Origin: Phytophthora colocasiae
Lineage: Eukaryota; Oomycota; Peronosporomycetes; Peronosporales; Peronosporaceae
Direction of reading: 5' to 3'
Length of the DNA stretch: 64,000 bases
NCBI GenBank assembly: GCA_018806915.1
Contig: JAGKQI010000031.1
Coordinates: forward strand, 620,001 to 684,000
Part shown: piece by piece, positions 51,902 through 61,973 of the stretch
How the letters are laid out: each line of letters starts with the position of its first letter
Position numbering within the stretch: the stretch's first letter is position 1
Notes under the pieces: model-generated
What the model was told of the DNA's origin: nothing
What the model saw: the letters and a program-made list of their open reading frames with translations, nothing else
Database searches by the model: none
Program-made: the position numbers and the translations under genes

Positions 51902-54446
51902 CTAATTGGATGATACCGCAGTCATCGCGGTTGTTGTCGGCTGGTATGTCAATAGGCTTGTTGATAATTGAGGAAGATTCGATACATCGAGATTGCTCGC
52001 TTGCAGTGCGTGCAGACCTTGTTCAATCGCACTTCCAGGAGCTGCATTATTGACGGCGGTAAGCATAACTTTTCCAAGGCCGCTCCTTACCCTAAGGGTC
52101 GGTTCTAACCGCTGGTACTCGTGCCATGCCACGCCACGGGGAGATAGGGGTAGGGTCCTGAGCGGTGCCACCGAGTTGGTTAGGAAAGAATCGTGCCGTG
52201 CCACAGTGTCATTTTCCGAGAAGCTTACGTTCGTGATCTTCTTTCCATTGATTCAGGCGGGCTTGGCATGGGGGGCTGACATTCTCGTGTTTGTAGAAAT
52301 CTATGAATGCTGCAGTGAAGTTGACAAGATCATTGCGAAATATCTCGGTGGCACGTGGCACGACGCCGTGCCATGGCACTTTGCCGTGCCACCGGTGGCA
52401 CGAGGATGGCACGAAACCCCTACACCTACCTTCATTTTGGCCAATAAGATATAACGTGGCACGGCGTGGCACGGCGTGGCACGGATGGCACGCGGTTAGA
52501 ACCAAGCCTTAGTAATTTCAGCAGTGACTCGTCAGAGAGCAGCGTTACGTGACTGTGAGGTAGACCTTTAGTAACGCGTTCCACGAGAACCTGCATCCAT
52601 CCGGGCTGGGTAAATACCGATGGACACATTCCAATCGCAAGGAGTTCAAATAGGCTGAGCCACCGGAGAAGATTCCACTTGTCCTGCTCTTCACTGGGAA
52701 GTCGACTAAACACGTCTTTCAGGTACATCGTGTAGTGATCGCGAGAGTTTCCAACCGGCAAATTCAGTGACGAAACGCGATCATGGAAGGTCCTAATCAT
52801 GTCTTCATCCATGGTCTCAGATGCTAATATGCGGTTCCATAGGTGGATGTCGGCCAAGTTCATTAATTGCGTTCCTCCTTCAACAATGTCCGTGAAGAAT
52901 GCTGTTGTCCATGCAATAGGCTCGTCGCATATGGACTTGATAATCAGGTCCATGTTCTTGGATTCGCTGAGCAGTGACTCGGTGGCTTTTAAACGCTTTG
53001 CGTTGGCTGCGACCTCAGCAGTTCTCTTTATGAGTTGCGCTTCCTGCTCTGATTGCAGTAAGGCCTCTTCTAGAAGTAAGTCATCGCCTTGGCCACTCTG
53101 GGCTTGAGACTTTGCCCGCTTTTTTAGCGGAGCTGGACCTGAATAGTTTTTGCCTTGACGAGGTTTAAAGTGTGGTATTATAAAAACACCAGATTGCATT
53201 CCTTGAATTGGATCCGGTTGCACAATTTCGAAGTCACACTCCGGCTCACTCAGGGCATCGTATCGGTTCTCATGAACAAATGAGGGTTCCAAACGCTTAA
53301 ACCCACTCTCAAGATGTTTAGACATGTCAATGTCAGTGTTTTCACCACCTTGGGTTGCCCACTGCTCATTCATAGGTACGTTTGCCCCATTATTTGGTGC
53401 TTCTGCTTCGAGTTCATCCGCTGCTGAACCTAGCACTCCCTGCTGCGCACTTTCAACCGCCGGGGCTGGGTTAGACGAAATGATGTCTGTACCCACGCCG
53501 AGATCTTGTTCCACCAGTGCTTCAGTCGTCGATGGCATTGCGTTGGAGGATCGGTTGCGTGCCGAAATGAGAGACCTCGTGCTTGCTGAGTTGTTAGGTT
53601 CATCCTGGTGTTTAGAATGGCTCGTTTCCATCGGACTAGGACGCCCGTCCTTAAACGGAAGCACGATTCCATATCGTGATTGACGGCGAGTTGTAGCTCG
53701 AGTGGGTGGATCCATTGCGATAGACTTCTTGCCTCTCGCTAAGTAGAGGTTTCGGCCATAGATCAGCTGATCGGTGACACACCCATCCACCACAAGACAC
53801 TCAGGGGTTGCTTCTGAACCCGAAGTAAAAGCGCCACGTCGGAGACGCAACTGGAGTCTCCATGTTCACGTCGCGAGGAGTTAAAAACAGTGGATGCGCT
53901 CCCATTGCACTCAAAGCCAGGAAGATTGCGTTTGCTTCTTCCACCGCATGAATTCCAGATACATCCAAAAAGAACTTGTCCATCAGGAACGACCTGCGCT
54001 TGATCGTGAACTTCCTTCCCATTAGGTTGACTTCCTGACCGTCCAACTTCGCTTCATCATCAGCCGAACGGACATGGATCAGGACGCCACCTGACGGTAT
54101 CTTGTCGAGCATCACTACACCATAGTGCTCAAGCACCTCCTTGACAACAGCGTTGCCGTTGTCGTTGTGGAATGCTTTCATGATCATAGGCAGGCCAGTG
54201 TTTGAGCAGTAAGATCCAGAGTTGATCATCACAGCGTGCTGAGTGGAAACAGGTGTGAAACCACGTTGCTCCGTCACGATTGAGAGAGGACTTCTCATGC
54301 TCGAAAGCCTCATACGCCTCCGCCAGAATCCCAGCAGCTTCCTCCGATACAGGAGGTTCGGCTAGCATCACTTTCGACGATCGGCGAATGCGCGAGTACT
54401 CTTGCTCACGAAGATGATCGGCCATCGAGGTGGCCATCGTCTCCAT
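51902..54446 (-). pseudogene. LINE ORF1 (gag-like), broken, with inserted element
   Basis: ORF1 begins at the ATG at 54446-54444 (METMATSMADHLREQE). A frame change near 54255 leads to GFTPVSTQHAVMINSGSYC and VLEHYGVVMLDKIPSGGVLI, an RNA-binding-like fold region. Another near 53830 leads to the long frame 53850-52432, with ECLVVDGCVTDQLIYGRNLY, charged linkers and a helical C-terminus. The 421-bp inverted-repeat element at 52092-52512 interrupts it after ESLLKLL; the last 60 codons (SGLGKVMLTAVNNAAPGSAI) end at 51902. ORF1 proteins coat the LINE RNA. Confidence 0.75.
52092..52512. mobile_element. GTGGCAC-rich inverted-repeat element (MITE-like, 421 bp)
   Basis: The left end CTAAGGGTCGGTTCTAACCG is inverted at the right as CGGTTAGAACCAAGCCTTAG. 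Just inside each end are clusters of GTGCCATGCC/GTGCCACGCC on the left and GTGGCACGGC repeats with 10-bp period on the right; another cluster lies at 52350-52410. No transposase frame is present. It sits in ORF1 of the LINE and breaks it. The target duplication was not resolved. Confidence 0.78.
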
Positions 54447-54450
54447 TATA

Positions 54451-54959
54451 GTCAGATCATTCTTCAGACGAAGGGGTTAGGGTTTGATGTGATTCGAACA
54501 GGTCCAATCGACACTGCTAACACTTTTAGCCATGTATTCTACAGCTTCATATCAATTTTGAACACAGTACTAACATGATCGTGTATGTACCAATGCATAT
54601 CATTAGTACACAGTACGAATGAATGCAACATACCCCTATTCACTGACTGCTGACGCCCACTTCAACTTGCTCGACTTTACCGTCAGTCACAATTGGTTGG
54701 CACCGGATTGCTATCTGCAAAGTGGTGAGCTACATGTATATTCCTATCGCCATGATCTACTCCTACAACAATCTCTTGGTTGGTTTGCGTGGTAGATCAC
54801 CTCAGGCGATTATTTCAGCCTTGTTTCATAGGTCTAGATGACTGCGCGTCAACAGCTTCGATGCGACACATGATCACTACCCAACGGATAGATCGTTGCC
54901 TTACAGTTCTCATTCCCGAATTTGCCATCCATCGCCACCTCCGCCAATCTCAAACCAGC
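54451..54959. other. Spacer between the LINE and the right arm
   Basis: About 500 bp with no gene I can support. It includes the probable 5' end of the LINE near 54480. A plus-strand frame at 54780-54995 has no recognisable features and overlaps a relic on the other strand. Confidence 0.5.
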
Positions 54960-55135
54960 GGGATGCCTTTCACACCGGTCCCTGTTGACAACTGAGATCG
55001 ATGTATGGACTGTAGATGAAATATCCTGAATCGCTCGATGTACCTTCTCGTTTTGTGGAAAATCAGTTTAATACTCCAATTTGCATATTGTTTTAGATAA
55101 TTTGCAAAAGCGCGTCTGAGTTTCGCTTCTATCAC
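54960..55135 (-). pseudogene. Short C-terminal relic of the unknown family
   Basis: The minus strand reads RRYIERFRIFHLQSIHRS, which matches the family segment EYTERFLKFHLRPTKHS (D) and EYVDQFKKFHLQPINRS (E). It is a small fragment next to the partner-gene boundary of the right arm. Confidence 0.6.
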
Positions 55136-55225
55136 CTGAGAATAGCAAGACGTACGAATCGGACGAAGTGAAGGTTCTTCATCATTGTTTTTTTTTTTCA
55201 GTTTCTGATGTATCGTCCTGCAATG

Positions 55226-56176
55226 TTAACGGACCAGACTTTCTAAGTTAGATTCCTTCGTTGGAGCGAGTTCATCGCAATATTTGCACTCTTTACCCTC
55301 CATCGCGTCCCAATGAAAGTCGATGAAGTCAAATTGGTCCGGCGTCCACGCTGGTCTCTTCGTTTTGAACTCTTTGAAGAAACGTGTTCCACTAGTGCCG
55401 AGAATCTCGTTCATGACTCGCTTCACGTCACTTTCAGTGCATTCTGCCAGACGCGGTTTGTTCTTCTCCGAAACGAGGGGGCAAATTATCGGAGCGAATG
55501 TGGCAGAAATCGCACATCCGTTTTCAACTATCTTCACCAGATTCGCTGTCAGAATGAGAGCATTCAGAAAAGCCAAAGCTCCACCTGGAACCTGAAGAAT
55601 CGGTAAGGTTTCGTCCAAAATGTAAGGTGATCGTTTCGTGCAGTTGTCTTTCGAACGAGCCTTGAAATCAAGCTTTCTCATCCAGTCACAACCACATTTC
55701 CGCCCCAAACGCGTATCATTTTTAATTGCAAGCCATTCAATCGCCTTCAGGGCTACTTTGGTAGTAAACCCCTCCGATAATTTACCCGACACCGAATTCA
55801 ACAGAGATAAAACATCAGAGGAAGAGAGAAAGTCCCAGATGTGAGTAGACCCCAACTCCAAAATCTGGCAAAAGCTAGATATAGAAGAAGCATTCGTGAT
55901 AACAGCATCCGATGAATTGAGCAAATGGTGTTTCTTGTTGGAATCATGGGCCGAAGCTGGTGTCATGGACGAACTGCGCTTCTTCTCTGATTGTTGAGTT
56001 GAAATCATCTTGTCACGTACTGATGATTCCTGGTATGAAGGGAAATGCGTAAAGTTAAAAAAGAAAAGAGATTGGATGTGATCGCGTAAAACCTCGAACT
56101 TTTCGCGGAGACTTACTTGATTGAAGCAAAAGTTAAACGCCAGGGATAGCTTGAAAGTGACGTGCAGTTGATCCAT
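55226..56176 (-). CDS. Small partner gene, right copy, one intron
   Basis: I read exon 1 as 56176-56117 (MDQLHVTFKLSLAFNFCFNQ) and exon 2 as 56029-55226, with an 87-bp intron bounded by GTAAGT and CCAG; the join keeps frame (ESSVRDKM follows). The intron itself is also open, so a retained form is possible. Spliced, the protein has 287 residues. A segment ILELGSTHIWDFLSSSDVLS resembles an F-box helix pair weakly; later parts have RKCGCDWMRKLDFKARSKDN, LPILQVPGGALAFLNALI, hydrophobic helices, and CKYCDEL. I do not recognise the family. Compared with the left copy, its C-terminus is cut by a stop (TAA after NLESLVR reads TAG/TAA region), so it may be truncated. It follows gene D by 226 bp in the same direction. 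Confidence 0.6.
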   Translation of the reverse strand: MDQLHVTFKLSLAFNFCFNQVSLREKFEVLRDHIQSLFFFNFTHFPSYQESSVRDKMISTQQSEKKRSSSMTPASAHDSNKKHHLLNSSDAVITNASSISSFCQILELGSTHIWDFLSSSDVLSLLNSVSGKLSEGFTTKVALKAIEWLAIKNDTRLGRKCGCDWMRKLDFKARSKDNCTKRSPYILDETLPILQVPGGALAFLNALILTANLVKIVENGCAISATFAPIICPLVSEKNKPRLAECTESDVKRVMNEILGTSGTRFFKEFKTKRPAWTPDQFDFIDFHWDAMEGKECKYCDELAPTKESNLESLVR

Positions 56177-56401
56177 GCCTCAAGTTTGGACGCTCGAGAA
56201 CCTCTCTCCCCCGAGTTTTCAAGTTGCAAAGTGTGCCAAAAGTACGAAAAAATATTTATGTTAAAAGAAAGAATGCAGCTTTGATTGATGAGAATTGTTG
56301 GTGTAAAGTAAAGCCTTTTCGACGCTAGATAGTGACGACCTTATCAAATCTCGGAAAGAAGAATTTGTCGGGAGTTATGGAATGAATAGTGAAGACCATT
56401 T
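56177..56401. other. Spacer between gene D and its partner
   Basis: This 225-bp spacer contains the segment that is inverted between arms (56162-56213 overlaps the partner start). It should hold the partner promoter and the D terminator region. Confidence 0.5.
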
Positions 56402-58558
56402 CTAATTAGCTATGTAATAACTGGGCCCACCAACATACACTCTAAGCCGAACTGGCGTTGCTGCAAACAGGAAAATACTAGTCATCACATCCGCACCAAG
56501 TTGATACCAATTCATTCGCTTCTTTCCCATATAGCGCCCTCTCTTCATCTTGTGACTTCGAGGTGGAATGGTAGTCGATACCACACTCAGAAACGCAATC
56601 TTGCGCTGGAAATCCAATTTTGCTGAGTGCTTTGTGGGTCGCAAGTGAAACTTCAGGAACCGCTCCGTGTACTCATCGAACTCGTCATACATTTGGATAT
56701 GGAGATACTCCAACCGTTCATTGCGTTCGAGTATCTCCAAAACTGCTTCAAACTTCCTCCTGAGTTGATCTCGCGGATGATATAGATAACCTTGGTAAAT
56801 GGTGAGACTCTGCAGACAATTAGAAAAAGCGCTATCTGTATTCATCAGCTCTTCGGTAAAAGCGGGTAGATCGCCCAAATTGAAAATAATGCCTGGTAGT
56901 GTTGAACCAGCAGCTTGGTACTCTGAAAAATCCAAGACAGCAATGTCATGATTTCTTTTAAGGCACAACTGCTCCAAGTTTGGACACCGCTCAAGGACCA
57001 TTTTCACCTCCACAACGATGCCACTGGTTCCAGTGTCAATTGTTAATTTCTTCAAGAAAGACCCAACAGCAGTTAAGAAAAGTGGGAGTCCACTGATATC
57101 AACAGTTTTCATGGAACGCTCGTTTCTGGCGAAATGAATCTCAAGAGTCTTCAAGTTATTGGCCGGAAGAAAATTACCATGGTCGCTAAGCACAAGATCC
57201 TCACGTCGGATCTGACACCGACCATAACCAGGAACGATACCATCAATCCACTCACTTTCACTCTTCACCCGCAAGAAGGAAATTGGAGTAGCAGACTTCA
57301 ATACTTCCGAACCTAGAACAGGTTCGTTCTGCTCATCAACAAGCCATCGGATTGGAGAATTTGCTGCTAGAGTCGCATATTGTGCGCCACCAGACCCACC
57401 AGAGAATTTAAGGAGTGATTTTTCAAAAAAGTACTCTGACGATAAGATTTCGTGAAATGCTTTTACTTGTGAGGTTGTCATACTTTCAATTCGTCTTAAA
57501 GCAAGACTTTCCAACGAAGAAAGGCTTTGAGCTTTCTTGGAGAAAAAACCGTACGCTAGCGACTCCCACCAGTCTTTTGACCGCCAACACGATCCCACAT
57601 ACAACAGCTCCAATACCCGCACGGATTGACTGTGCATCACTGCTGAGCAAAATGCTCCCATTTCGTTCAGAGACAGATCGCACAGTGATATCGAAAGCCG
57701 GTCGAGTTGCTGGCGTGCCATGGTGCTGTACCTTTCTGTTTCTAAAAATGTCGTTGGTGATTCATTCATGCAACGAGTACTATCAAAAAGACTTCTCAGC
57801 ATCCTCCCCAGCATTTCCCTCCACGGTCTCCTATTATGGAGAAATTGAAAGTCGAAACGTACGGAAATCCTAGAAAACCACACGTTGTCGTGGACCAATT
57901 CTTCCACCTTCTTCACCATATCCAAATCAATTGGGTAGTACTGTGATAGATCGGCATTCGTAACAGACATCACAAATGTACACCGGAACGTTCCTGCCGC
58001 TACGAATGACAACGATTCCTCTTCCCACTCTCGTCGTATCTTTTTCACAGCATTATGGAGTCTCGAAAGCTTGTCTAGATCTTGTGGACCGAGCACTTGA
58101 ACGAACGGCTCTAGTAGAACTGGAATTTCCACACCGCATTCCTTTGTATGGAGATTCTGGTCCATAGCTGCTATTCTGGCTAAAGCTTCCGAGTATTCTG
58201 GACTAGGATGATCATGCTGTTGGATCCCCCACATCTGGACAAAATGTGGACTTTCGATATCCAATTGAATACCAACAAGCATTTCCTTCTCAATGAGGCT
58301 ATCCCAGGATTTTTCTCGTTTCAATTTATAGTGCTTCTCCAGCAGATACATCCACGCGTCATAGTCTACATGGGCCACTGCAGCCAGTAGTTTTAATCCT
58401 TCTTGAATCTGTTGGACTCTTTCTTGGTTTGGGGCAACAACGAAGGCATAGACCGCAGCATTATTGGGCTGTCGTGGACTACTCAGTTGTTGCTTTAGAA
58501 CTTTGGTCCAAGGTTTTAGAAATGCCCAGCGCTTCTTGTTGTCAATTCCAGGAGCCAT
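56402..58558 (-). CDS. Unknown large protein, copy D (LRR-like family)
   Basis: An intact 718-residue protein from the ATG at 58558-58556 (MAPGIDNKKRWAFLKPW). This Met is chosen because all well-kept copies (A, C, D, E, and B) have a Met there followed by the same R-W-x-F-L-x-P-W motif; the frame is open 70 codons further but that part is not shared with C and E. I know no domain for the first 330 residues (LAAVAHVDYDAWMYLLEKHY, EYSEALARIAAMDQNLH, FRCTFVMSVTNADLS). Residues 330-680 show spaced leucines (RLSISLCDLSLNEMGAFCSA, SLESLALRRIESMT, LEQLCLKRNHDIAVLDFSEY, RLEYLHIQMYD), like an irregular leucine-rich repeat. A WVDAIVPGYGRCQ-type motif lies in the middle. No signal peptide or membrane span is evident. 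Confidence 0.75.
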   Translation of the reverse strand: MAPGIDNKKRWAFLKPWTKVLKQQLSSPRQPNNAAVYAFVVAPNQERVQQIQEGLKLLAAVAHVDYDAWMYLLEKHYKLKREKSWDSLIEKEMLVGIQLDIESPHFVQMWGIQQHDHPSPEYSEALARIAAMDQNLHTKECGVEIPVLLEPFVQVLGPQDLDKLSRLHNAVKKIRREWEEESLSFVAAGTFRCTFVMSVTNADLSQYYPIDLDMVKKVEELVHDNVWFSRISVRFDFQFLHNRRPWREMLGRMLRSLFDSTRCMNESPTTFLETERYSTMARQQLDRLSISLCDLSLNEMGAFCSAVMHSQSVRVLELLYVGSCWRSKDWWESLAYGFFSKKAQSLSSLESLALRRIESMTTSQVKAFHEILSSEYFFEKSLLKFSGGSGGAQYATLAANSPIRWLVDEQNEPVLGSEVLKSATPISFLRVKSESEWIDGIVPGYGRCQIRREDLVLSDHGNFLPANNLKTLEIHFARNERSMKTVDISGLPLFLTAVGSFLKKLTIDTGTSGIVVEVKMVLERCPNLEQLCLKRNHDIAVLDFSEYQAAGSTLPGIIFNLGDLPAFTEELMNTDSAFSNCLQSLTIYQGYLYHPRDQLRRKFEAVLEILERNERLEYLHIQMYDEFDEYTERFLKFHLRPTKHSAKLDFQRKIAFLSVVSTTIPPRSHKMKRGRYMGKKRMNWYQLGADVMTSIFLFAATPVRLRVYVGGPSYYIAN

Positions 58559-58829
58559 AACGATTGCACCGCAATTTCGATTGTAGTCTAAACGAATGAA
58601 GTGAGTATTGATCACAAAAGATCGTTTGACAGAACTTGACAAACAACGAAGAACTTTTTTGGAAGAAGCATCAGGAGACTTAGTCGATAAGTATCGGTCA
58701 TCCCTCCAAAATTCACTTAGCATAAACTTATCACAAATGGGTACTTCAGCAAAATCGGTGCATCGCAATGTTCCCGCTTCAGAATTCTACATTGGCACGC
58801 TTGAATGATGCGAGTATTGTATAGTAAGG

Positions 58830-59276
58830 GGACTTGGTCATGGCTTTGACGTGTTTATCTACATGCAGATCATCGTAGTACTCGTCAACAGCTGTGCTAT
58901 TGGTCTGGGGTACATGGTGTCGTGTCTGTGCCGTCGAGTAGATATCGCCCCGATCATTGGGGTAGTCATCATTCTCCCGTTCCTTCTCTTCGGAGGCCTG
59001 TTGATCAACTCCGACGATTGTCCTGACTACTTTATCTGGGTCCAGTACGTTTCTCCGATCAAGTACGGCTTTGAAGCCTTGATGAAAATCTTTTGGCGCC
59101 AAGTACCGTCGATCTCATGTGATGTTGCAGTAGAGAACTGCACCGCTCTGACTGGAGATGAAGTGCTTAAAAACTACAGTATGGAGTCGCGTTCAGCAGT
59201 CACGGACGGCGCCATCCTGGTTGCCATAATGGCCTTTCGAGCTGTTGGTTTTCTAGGACTATGGTTCAACGGTTGA
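58830..59276 (+). pseudogene. ABCG C-terminal fragment
   Basis: This reads the last 146 codons of ABCG copy 2 almost exactly (QIIVVLVNSCAIGLGYMVSC, the cysteine loop CDVAVENCTALTG, and FRAVGFLGLWFN). It starts abruptly at 58830 in the middle of the membrane domain, at the edge of the right arm. There is a one-codon deletion near 59231 and a changed tail. With no ABC domain or promoter, it is inert. Confidence 0.9.
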
Positions 59277-59536
59277 ACTTCAACCTGCGCAGTCAGACGT
59301 AGCTGTTGCATACTGGACAATATTCATCAGCACATTTGTGTCGAAATTCGATTTTTCTTTGCAAGTAAAGTACGGAATACCTGCATTCATTGGTTTCACA
59401 AATATGTAGCTGTCGCTCACACACAACTTGTTTAAACTTTTCGGACTGAAGGCAGGTCCGCCGAGTGCTGAAATCGATGCCTTTCTACCATCACTCCGCT
59501 AGCTAAGTTGAATCAAATGTACTCGCACACGTCTTC
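59277..59536. other. Spacer between ABCG fragment and gene E
   Basis: This matches the spacer 44629-45060 in inverse in parts (for example TAAAGTACGGAATACCTGC and the following GATTGGTTTCACAAATAT region). It holds no gene. Confidence 0.55.
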
Positions 59537-61714
59537 TCAGATCGTCTCAAAAGTTCCAAGAGGAGCGTAGATCATTTGCACGTAGACCTTTCGTAAAACT
59601 GACGAAGCTGCGAATTGGAAAATGTTCGTCACCACATTCGCGTCGAAGTTCCGTCGATTTGTGCACTTCCTTTTTTTGGGTACTGCCGCTTTCAGAAGTA
59701 CACTCAAGAACGCAACCTTGCTCTGCATTCCCAGTTTAACAGACCGATTTATGGGCTGCAGATGAAACTTCTTAAACTGATCGACGTACTCTTTTTCAAA
59801 TCGGTAGAAGATGATGACACAGAGAAATTCCAGGCGATCATTATTTTCCAGCATCTTCAACAGTGCTTCCAACATCAGCTTGAGATCTGGGTTAGAACTC
59901 CGGCGGTACCCCTGGTGAAGGATAAGTCGCTGCAAGCAATTGGCAAGTGCGCTGTTCATATTCATGAGCTCTTCGGTAAATGCTTGGACATTATCCAAAT
60001 TGATCGCAATCGCTGGAGAACCACAAGCGCGATAATCTAAAGCATTCAAAACGGCAATTTCACGTTGCCTTTTGAGACACAATTTTTCCAGATTAGGACA
60101 GCAATCCAGAACCATTTTTACATCCACAAGGACGTGGGTGCCCCTGGTATCAATCGTTAACCACTTCAGAGAACTTCCAACAGCAGCGACGAAAAGCGGT
60201 AGACCACTGAAATCACCTGTTTGACGAGAAAACATATCGGAAGTTTTGTTCAAATGAATCTGCAGACCCTTCAAATTATTCTCAAAAGGAATATCACCCT
60301 GTTCGTTGAAAACCAGATCTTCGCGTCGGACTTGACAACTTCCATATCCGGGAACGATAGCATCCACCCACTCGCCTTCGTCATTTTGACTCAGAATCCT
60401 CAAGAATTCAATTGGAGATGCAGTGGTCAGGGTATCCGAACTGAGGAGAGGTTGATTGTGTTCATCAAAGTCCCATCGTACGCAAGAACCAGCCGCCAGA
60501 GTAGCATCTTGAATAGTGAAATCTTCCGGACAATCAAGCAGCACAGCTTCAGGGTTCTCCGATGACAAAATTGCGCAAAACGCTTCGATTTCTTCGGTCC
60601 CCATGTCTTCAATGTGCTTTAGAACAAGCGTTTCCAGAGACGAACGAGCTCGTTTCGAGAAAAAGGCATAAGCCAGCCACTTCCAGTGTGTTAAATGCCA
60701 TGATTTCTCCACATGCGTAAGTTGTAATTCCCGCATAGTTTGACTAACTCTCGCTGCGGAGCACAGCGCCCCCATTTCACTTAGAGACTGGTTGTACGTC
60801 GAAATCAAAATCTTGTCGAGTTGTTGGCGTCTTATCAGTGGTTGTGTGCACACTTCAACGTATCTCGATGACGACTTAAGATACGATCGCCGTGTGGTAT
60901 CATACATCGTAGTAAAAAGACGTCCCAATACTTCTCTCTTCGGTCCGGTATCGGTCTGAAGTCTGTCGCCGAAGTTCAGCGAAACTTCGGAAAACCACAG
61001 ATTATCATTAACCAATGCATTAAATGTCGCTGCCTTTTCCAAGTCCATTTCATAGATCCCCAGCTCGGCTATCATCACAGTCTCCAACACAAAAGTGCAC
61101 CTAAAATCTCCAATTCTCACACGTGCTGACTGTTTTTTCTCCCACCCTTTCCTTATCAATTCACTTGCACCACGAAGCCTCAAAAGTTCTTCTAAGCTCC
61201 ACTCATTTCTATATCCGTTCATGAAAACCACCTCAATTGGTACTGGAATGTCAACGCGATATCTCTTCGTGTGAAATTTGGTGTCCATAGCTGATATTTT
61301 AGCCAAAGCTTCCAAATATTGTCGGCTAGGACGGTCGTCCTGCTGAACACCACACATCTGGACGAGATTCTCCATAGTTTGATCATTACTGCAGATTTTC
61401 AGCCGGAAACGTGCAAGCATTTCACTCTCCGCGAATTCTTCTGACTCTTGTGGTCTCACCCCACACATGTGCTTTAGTACGCTTCGCCACGAATTGTAAT
61501 CCACGTAGGCCACTGCTGCCAATAGTTTTAGTCCTTCTCGTATTGCTTGAGCCTTCTTTTCGTCAGTAGGGAGAGTTACTGACATGTAGATCGGAGATGA
61601 TTCAAATGGATTTGGTTCTAGCGCATGCAAACCGGTGGAATATTGATCAACCAGCACACAAATCCAAGGGCGCAGAAACCCCCAGCGACGCTCCGTCTTG
61701 ACCCGTGTATCCAT
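59537..61714 (-). CDS. Unknown large protein, copy E (LRR-like family)
   Basis: An intact 725-residue protein from the ATG at 61714-61712 (MDTRVKTERRWGFLRPW); the frame is open 42 codons upstream, but the shared Met marks the likely start. It resembles gene D along its whole length: LLAAVAYVDYNSWRSVLKHM, QYLEALAKISAMDTKFH, FRCTFVLETVMI, LSEMGALCSAARVSQTM, HWKWLAYAFFSKRARSS, then SCVRWDFDEHNQPL, WVDAIVPGYGSCQVRREDLV, and leucine-spaced segments (LKWLTIDTRGTHVLVDVKMV, LEKLCLKRQREIAVLNALDY, LMLEALLKMLENNDRLEFLC). The end, NFDANVVTNIFQFAASSVLR, recurs in every copy. No known domain, no signal peptide. It may act by protein contact; function is unknown. Confidence 0.75.
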   Translation of the reverse strand: MDTRVKTERRWGFLRPWICVLVDQYSTGLHALEPNPFESSPIYMSVTLPTDEKKAQAIREGLKLLAAVAYVDYNSWRSVLKHMCGVRPQESEEFAESEMLARFRLKICSNDQTMENLVQMCGVQQDDRPSRQYLEALAKISAMDTKFHTKRYRVDIPVPIEVVFMNGYRNEWSLEELLRLRGASELIRKGWEKKQSARVRIGDFRCTFVLETVMIAELGIYEMDLEKAATFNALVNDNLWFSEVSLNFGDRLQTDTGPKREVLGRLFTTMYDTTRRSYLKSSSRYVEVCTQPLIRRQQLDKILISTYNQSLSEMGALCSAARVSQTMRELQLTHVEKSWHLTHWKWLAYAFFSKRARSSLETLVLKHIEDMGTEEIEAFCAILSSENPEAVLLDCPEDFTIQDATLAAGSCVRWDFDEHNQPLLSSDTLTTASPIEFLRILSQNDEGEWVDAIVPGYGSCQVRREDLVFNEQGDIPFENNLKGLQIHLNKTSDMFSRQTGDFSGLPLFVAAVGSSLKWLTIDTRGTHVLVDVKMVLDCCPNLEKLCLKRQREIAVLNALDYRACGSPAIAINLDNVQAFTEELMNMNSALANCLQRLILHQGYRRSSNPDLKLMLEALLKMLENNDRLEFLCVIIFYRFEKEYVDQFKKFHLQPINRSVKLGMQSKVAFLSVLLKAAVPKKRKCTNRRNFDANVVTNIFQFAASSVLRKVYVQMIYAPLGTFETI

Positions 61715-61973
61715 GGCCGAAGTGGCAAGTATGATTTCGTGGACATTCTCTGTTAGTTGCGTCGTACTTTTCCCAGATATTTCGATGTAGTCCACATTTC
61801 CCAGATTCTTCTCAACAGATTGACTCTCAAAAACGAGCAAGAGATTTCAATCATTACCAGTTCTGCAAAATGTTTATGTAAAAAAAAATGATCTAGCACT
61901 GGTAAAAATGTTGTAGTTTCTCACTCTTCTTTTCATTTGTATATTCTTCAATTGTCACTTGTAGTATTATCGA
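61715..61973 (-). promoter_or_regulatory. 5' region of gene E
   Basis: This stretch directly precedes gene E and is shared, in inverse, with 32361-32562. Conservation between two non-coding positions and its place suggest it holds the promoter and leader. It ends at the target copy of a LINE insertion, which lies about 250 bp upstream of the start. An A-run at 61880-61888 is the only simple feature. Confidence 0.5.

Larger units (their letters stand above)
46985..54450 (-). mobile_element. LINE retrotransposon, minus strand, with nested insertions
   Basis: In order on the minus strand: ORF1 (54446-52513), a GTGGCAC-rich element (52512-52092), the rest of ORF1 (to 51902), AP endonuclease, reverse transcriptase, a hAT element (49582-47474), and the zinc-finger end of ORF2 (47465-46991). 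The LINE order endonuclease, RT, zinc finger is kept. RT lost part of its centre and ORF1 has frameshifts. The ends carry no obvious target duplication that I could find. Confidence 0.85.
55154..58829 (-). repeat. Inverted segmental duplication, right arm (pairs with 14561-18998)
   Basis: The arm holds gene D and its partner on the minus strand. It lacks both transposons found in the left arm. Its outer boundary at 58829 joins directly to an ABCG tail fragment, a join not present at the left arm. Confidence 0.9.

Noticed and set aside
54780..54995. Plus-strand frame of 71 codons
   Set aside because: No recognised features, and it overlaps a minus-strand relic of the unknown family.
58559..58768. 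70-codon upstream extension of gene D
   Set aside because: It is shared only with copy A, its neighbour by duplication, while the Met at 58558 is shared with copies C, E and B.
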